From positions 1 through 11,400 of the forward strand of contig DAOWJU010000133.1 in NCBI GenBank assembly GCA_030640215.1: a stretch of 11,400 bases of DNA, given 5' to 3'. Each line of letters begins with the position of its first letter. The stretch's first letter is position 1. Origin of the DNA: Desulfuromonadales bacterium. GTDB lineage: Bacteria > Desulfobacterota > Desulfuromonadia > Desulfuromonadales > BM103. The notes under the pieces were generated by a model. That model was given only the letters and a program-made list of their open reading frames with translations, ran no database searches and was not told the origin of the DNA. Made by a program: the position numbers and the translations under genes. Below, one piece after another: positions 6,974 through 11,400 of the stretch.

Positions 6974-9900
6974 TCATGGTAAGATTCCGTCGGGGTTGTC
7001 GCTTTCAAGCGGCAACCACATAGCAACGGTTGTGCCGATGCCTGGCTCGCTACGATAATCCACCCCGCCACCATGACCCTCCATTATGCTCTTGATGATC
7101 GGTACACCAAGACCAACACCGAAATTCTTGGTACTGAACATCGGTTCAAAAATTCGCGCCATGACCTCTTCACTCATTCCCGAGCCATTATCACAAACCA
7201 GAATCTCGCAACGGGAGCCAACAATTCGAGTCTGAATTTCCACTCTTTTGTTTGTATTGGAGATCTCGTCAAGAGCCTGCAAGGCATTGGTAATCACATT
7301 AACCATAACCCGGCGCAAACGTTCTGAATCAGCAAGCACGGTGGCTTGTGAGGTGAGGTCCCAATGGCAATGGACTTCATCCGGGAAAAAGAGCTCGTCC
7401 AGGAGTTCTGAAAACCATGCATCGATCTTTATGGGCTCCTTCTCTATCGTACGCTGACGGGAGAAATCAAGGAGGTCGCTGATAATATTGTCACAACGTT
7501 CAACATTGCGTTCCGCCAGTTCTAAAGGCCTTGCAAGGTGTGCATACTCCTCTCCAGCCAACGAATCTTTGAGCAGATACAGAGCATTAGCGACCGTTCC
7601 CAACGGATTGCGAATTTCGTGGCTGACTGTCGCCGTCAACTGCCCGAGCACAGCAAGCCTGCCCTTTTGAATCAGCTCTTCCTGTGCCGCCTGCAACTGC
7701 GAGGTGCGCTCCGTGACGAGTTCTTCCAGATGGGTTCGATATTTCTCCAGTTCACTCTCGGCAGCCTTGCGCTCTGAAATATCCTGAACCATGGAGATGA
7801 CACCTATTATCTCGCCAGCGCCATCATTCATCGGGGTGTTGCTCCACTCACAAGCAATTATTTTACCGTCTTTAGTTACGTTGTCGTTCAAGCTATGAGC
7901 AGAATTATCTCCTATTATCATCCTGGCCCAGAGGGGCTCGAGAACTGGTCGCACATCTTCCGGAACAATTGTGCCGTAAGAACTCTTGCCAAGCATTTCA
8001 GCCTCCGAGAAACCAAAGATAGCCTCGGCTGCCGGATTCCACATGTTGACAGTAAAATCCAGCGACCAAAGAATGCATCCCAGCGGCATACGGTTGATCA
8101 GCAGCGACAGACGCTCATTAACTTCACGGAGGTTTTCTGCAGCATTCTTACGCTCGGAGATATCACGAACAGCTGCAAGAACCCGGTTATGGTTGCCAAT
8201 AACTGCGCTGCGTAAATTGACTTCGGACCAGAAGAGCTCACCCGTTGTCTTGCGTGAACGCCACTCGAAGGCGTTGCTGCCATTTTCCAGCGCATCCTGC
8301 AGTTTGTGTCTGGCGTCCTCGGTCGTATATGGACTTTCCCCTTGGCTGAAGGATCCAAGATCAGTCACGAGAGCCTCTTCGTAGGTACATTCAAACATGT
8401 TCAGCATTGCTTGATTAACATCGATGACCCGCCCGGCCTCGGCATCATGGATAAATATGGCATCACTGGTGGAATTAAAGATCTCACGGTAGTTCTGTTC
8501 GCTGTGACTCAGTGCATCAATGAGTTCCTTTTGGGCTGTAACATCAATCATAACTCCGAGCAGACGCACTGGCCGGTTGTTTTCTACGACAACAGTGACC
8601 AGATCGCGAACCCAGATCACCTTTCCATCGGCGGTAACCATCCGGTATTCGAAGTCGTGGTCTTCGTGCTTTTCCGACATCAATTGGCAATATGCCCTGG
8701 CCTGTTCCATATCCTCGGGATGCATCTTCTTTTCCCAGAAGCAAGGGTCCTCATACCAGTCCTGAATAGGATAGCCGAGCACGACCTCTGCCTGTCTACT
8801 GACAAACAAGAAACTGCAGGAGGGATACTCCATTTCCCAGACGATTCCGTCGATTGAGTTGACCAGATCACGAAACCTTTGTTCATTGGTGATAATTGAT
8901 TCCTCACGAATCTTGATTGCGTGCGACATGTTCGTGATCTGGCCAGCTAAAGTATCAATTTCTGAAAAACCTGAGGGAGGAAGATTTAATTCATAATCAC
9001 CGTCAGCAATCTGCCGGGTCCTCTCTCCAAGAGCACTCAATGGCCGCATAAGACGACGCACATTCAAGAGCGCGAGAAGACTGGCAAGTATCGCTGCAAT
9101 CAACATGAAACCGATCAACAGGTTACGCATACGATGAATCGGTGCCATTACTTGATTCATATCGAGACCGACCCAGACTACCCATTCCGGTGTCAGTATG
9201 AGCGTCGCACTTTCCAGGTAATGACTTGTTCCCTGCTCAAACTCCTGAGTTGTCTCTGTACCTTGCATAGCCAGGACAACTGTCGGATGATCGCCGAAAT
9301 TGACGCGCTGCATAGCCATTTCGGTCATATTGTGCGCAACCAGAGTACCTCTGTTATCAACAATCGAAACCTCAACACCACCGTGGGTTGAGTATCTCTG
9401 CAACAATTTCCCGAGACTCCTCAAGCGGACATTCCCCAGCAAAAAACCTTGCGGTATTGGAATTCCAAGCGTAACTGACGGCTCCCCGGTAACCAGCGAC
9501 ACAAAGGTATCACTCCAGACGGGCTCCGTGATCTCATCACCAGACTGAAACAACTGGTGCCCTGAGAAATCCAGCAAGGCGTAGTCATCGCGTCTTGATT
9601 GCAGTTTGGGCAAGATTCCGAGATGTACAATCTGAAAGTTACTGTCGAGCAGGTAAATTGACTCAAAGAACTGGGAATTTCGAACCGCCCCGCTCAGGAA
9701 AGCGTCCACACTAGCAGGTTGAAGAATATTGCCTGATGTAATCGTCTGCTCAGCTTGCCGCAAGTCAGAACGGACCTCCAGAAGAAAAGATTCGACCTCT
9801 TCAGAGACACTTCTGGCCTGCATCACATTGCGTTCACGGACACCTTCAAGCTGTTGTTTAGAAAGTAGCTGGATATTGAGCAGACCAAAGAGAAGAACAG

Positions 9901-10003
9901 GGACAGAGGCAACCAGGAGGAAGTTTAAAGTTAAGGCACTTTTCAGCGAAGTGAGGAGAGGCATGTCAGTTGATAAGCCTGTCAATCGGAACCAGTAAAG
10001 CAT
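6974..10003 (-). CDS. Membrane sensor histidine kinase, Cache-HAMP-PAS-PAS-PAS-HisKA-HATPase
   Basis: A 1009-residue hybrid-free sensor kinase of the inner membrane. A first transmembrane segment (about 25-47) is followed by a periplasmic double-Cache-like domain (about 50-285), a second transmembrane segment (about 293-315) and HAMP (about 312-365). Three PAS domains follow (about 372-495, 505-625, 630-750), each ending in a typical PAC boundary (DVTAQK, DISERK, DISERK). A coiled coil (about 752-782) then leads into HisKA with H795 in SHEIRNPL and HATPase_c with N-box VNVITNALQAL, G1 DNGSGM and G2 FGVGLGVPIIK. The signal is probably a small molecule bound in the periplasm, with internal PAS input; neither ligand is predictable. 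Starts at 10003 or 9964 (MPLLTSLKSALTLNF) are both possible, and neither has a good ribosome binding site. It lies 38 bases after the receiver gene, its likely partner. Unlike the kinase-like gene at 4641-5531, all catalytic motifs are intact. Confidence 0.94.
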   Translation of the reverse strand: MLYWFRLTGLSTDMPLLTSLKSALTLNFLLVASVPVLLFGLLNIQLLSKQQLEGVRERNVMQARSVSEEVESFLLEVRSDLRQAEQTITSGNILQPASVDAFLSGAVRNSQFFESIYLLDSNFQIVHLGILPKLQSRRDDYALLDFSGHQLFQSGDEITEPVWSDTFVSLVTGEPSVTLGIPIPQGFLLGNVRLRSLGKLLQRYSTHGGVEVSIVDNRGTLVAHNMTEMAMQRVNFGDHPTVVLAMQGTETTQEFEQGTSHYLESATLILTPEWVVWVGLDMNQVMAPIHRMRNLLIGFMLIAAILASLLALLNVRRLMRPLSALGERTRQIADGDYELNLPPSGFSEIDTLAGQITNMSHAIKIREESIITNEQRFRDLVNSIDGIVWEMEYPSCSFLFVSRQAEVVLGYPIQDWYEDPCFWEKKMHPEDMEQARAYCQLMSEKHEDHDFEYRMVTADGKVIWVRDLVTVVVENNRPVRLLGVMIDVTAQKELIDALSHSEQNYREIFNSTSDAIFIHDAEAGRVIDVNQAMLNMFECTYEEALVTDLGSFSQGESPYTTEDARHKLQDALENGSNAFEWRSRKTTGELFWSEVNLRSAVIGNHNRVLAAVRDISERKNAAENLREVNERLSLLINRMPLGCILWSLDFTVNMWNPAAEAIFGFSEAEMLGKSSYGTIVPEDVRPVLEPLWARMIIGDNSAHSLNDNVTKDGKIIACEWSNTPMNDGAGEIIGVISMVQDISERKAAESELEKYRTHLEELVTERTSQLQAAQEELIQKGRLAVLGQLTATVSHEIRNPLGTVANALYLLKDSLAGEEYAHLARPLELAERNVERCDNIISDLLDFSRQRTIEKEPIKIDAWFSELLDELFFPDEVHCHWDLTSQATVLADSERLRRVMVNVITNALQALDEISNTNKRVEIQTRIVGSRCEILVCDNGSGMSEEVMARIFEPMFSTKNFGVGLGVPIIKSIMEGHGGGVDYRSEPGIGTTVAMWLPLESDNPDGILP

Positions 10004-10041
10004 CGGCAGAAAAATTCTACTGAAGCTTCAGGATCATGAAA

Positions 10042-10434
10042 TCAATGGCTGGTTGTTGGAGAAGAATCCGTCTGGAGTTTATCAATATGAGCAAACATCT
10101 CTTTAAGCCGAAACGGCTTACGTAAGATATCTACAGCGCCAGCCTGGAGTGCTTTATCAAGCACGGCTGACTCGCTGAAACCGGTCATCATGACAACATG
10201 TGCAGAAGGACAAAAACCGCGAATTTCGGCAAGGCTTTCGACACCGTTCTTACCGGGCAATTTAATGTCCATAAAAGCGATATCGTAGCAGAGACTATGG
10301 AATTTCCTGATTGCCTCTTCACCGGTACGCGCGATGTCCACATGACAATCTCGCACACCAAGAGCTATCATCAGGCTCTCGGCAAAATCCGGATCATCTT
10401 CGACAATCAAAACTTTAGTGATCTCTTGCCCCAT
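10042..10434 (-). CDS. Single-domain response regulator (stand-alone receiver)
   Basis: A 130-residue cytoplasmic protein consisting only of a receiver domain. It has the acidic pair D13/D14 (VEDDPDF), phosphorylation site D56 in FMDIKLPGKNG, T84 (MMTGFS) and K106 (LRKPF). There is no DNA-binding, enzymatic or other output domain; the last 15 residues are a short polar tail. ATG at 10434 follows a G-rich ribosome binding site (GGGGGG, about 5 bases upstream). The large sensor kinase starts 38 bases downstream in the same direction, so the two probably form a cognate pair. Output would be through protein contact or a phosphorelay. The sequence resembles receivers in NtrC-type or hybrid systems (TGFSESAVLDKALQAGA) more than CheY, so it is not named cheY. 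Confidence 0.93.
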   Translation of the reverse strand: MGQEITKVLIVEDDPDFAESLMIALGVRDCHVDIARTGEEAIRKFHSLCYDIAFMDIKLPGKNGVESLAEIRGFCPSAHVVMMTGFSESAVLDKALQAGAVDILRKPFRLKEMFAHIDKLQTDSSPTTSH

Positions 10435-10471
10435 TTAAACCCCCCATTGTGATGACACTGAATTGAGAAAT

Positions 10472-10480
10472 ATTGTAACA
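10472..10480 (-). promoter_or_regulatory. Candidate extended -10 promoter for the receiver/kinase pair
   Basis: The minus-strand TGTTACAAT contains the TGn extension and TACAAT (5 of 6 of the -10 consensus), 38 bases before the receiver start codon. No good -35 is found at 17 bases, which is acceptable for an extended -10 site. Transcription would start near 10465. It lies in the 107-base gap after the nitronate monooxygenase gene, where no terminator hairpin was found, so read-through from upstream is also possible. Confidence 0.42.
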
Positions 10481-10541
10481 CAAAAACGGATGAGTTCCTA
10501 CATTAGAAGCACTAAACGAGAGGTTATCCAACAACAACTTA

Positions 10542-11400
<859 letters not shown>

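Noticed and set aside
6826..7074. 82-codon minus-strand open frame overlapping the kinase 3' end and the leader
   Set aside because: Its first half is out of frame within the HATPase domain of the large kinase and the rest shows no protein-like pattern; no ribosome binding site was seen.
8306..8857. 183-codon plus-strand open frame
   Set aside because: It is antisense to the PAS region of the large sensor kinase and has no recognisable motif; chance open frame opposite a real gene.
10020..10031. Perfect 12-base palindrome CTGAAGCTTCAG between the receiver and kinase genes
   Set aside because: It has no loop or T-run and cannot be a terminator; a single short palindrome in a 38-base gap is expected often by chance.

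Overview
The window looks like ordinary chromosome from a motile, respiring, metal- or sulfur-reducing deltaproteobacterium of the Desulfuromonadales/Geobacter type. This is inferred from the AcnB type, a c-heme DUF3365 (Tll0287-like) sensor joined to a c-di-GMP enzyme, a CheB/CheD adaptation pair, and the density of PAS/Cache signalling proteins; no species can be named from the sequence. Base composition is moderate throughout. No tRNA, rRNA, insertion sequence, CRISPR array or phage gene was seen.

Layout: almost everything is read on the minus strand, from right to left. At the right edge (10542-11400) is a nitronate monooxygenase-family flavoprotein whose start lies outside the window. 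Next comes a two-component pair: a stand-alone receiver protein (10042-10434), probably with its own extended -10 promoter, and a large Cache-HAMP-PAS-PAS-PAS histidine kinase (6974-10003). A 341-base non-coding leader follows (6633-6973). It carries a sigma54-like promoter and several small hairpins. Then comes a compact signalling operon: cheB (5556-6632), a histidine-kinase-like protein whose H-box histidine is replaced by asparagine (4641-5531), cheD (4121-4633) and a membrane c-heme/degenerate-GGDEF/EAL protein (2023-4086). The operon closes with a clear rho-independent terminator (1943-1996). The left part holds a short plus-strand gene with a near-consensus promoter and strong ribosome binding site (1735-1985), then the divergent acnB gene (1-1487), cut by the window edge.

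How the genes may work together: CheB (receptor methylesterase/deamidase) and CheD (receptor glutamine deamidase) both modify methyl-accepting chemotaxis receptors, but no receptor, CheA, CheW, CheR or CheC is present here. They therefore probably act on a chemotaxis system encoded elsewhere. The pseudokinase sits between them with 24- and 7-base gaps. The last gene is predicted to lower c-di-GMP in response to something sensed by a periplasmic c-type heme. The most distinctive content is this cheB / H-box-less kinase / cheD / heme-EAL arrangement, which suggests that receptor adaptation is co-expressed with redox- or gas-dependent c-di-GMP breakdown. The possible frameshift or slippage site in the small plus-strand gene is a second point of interest.
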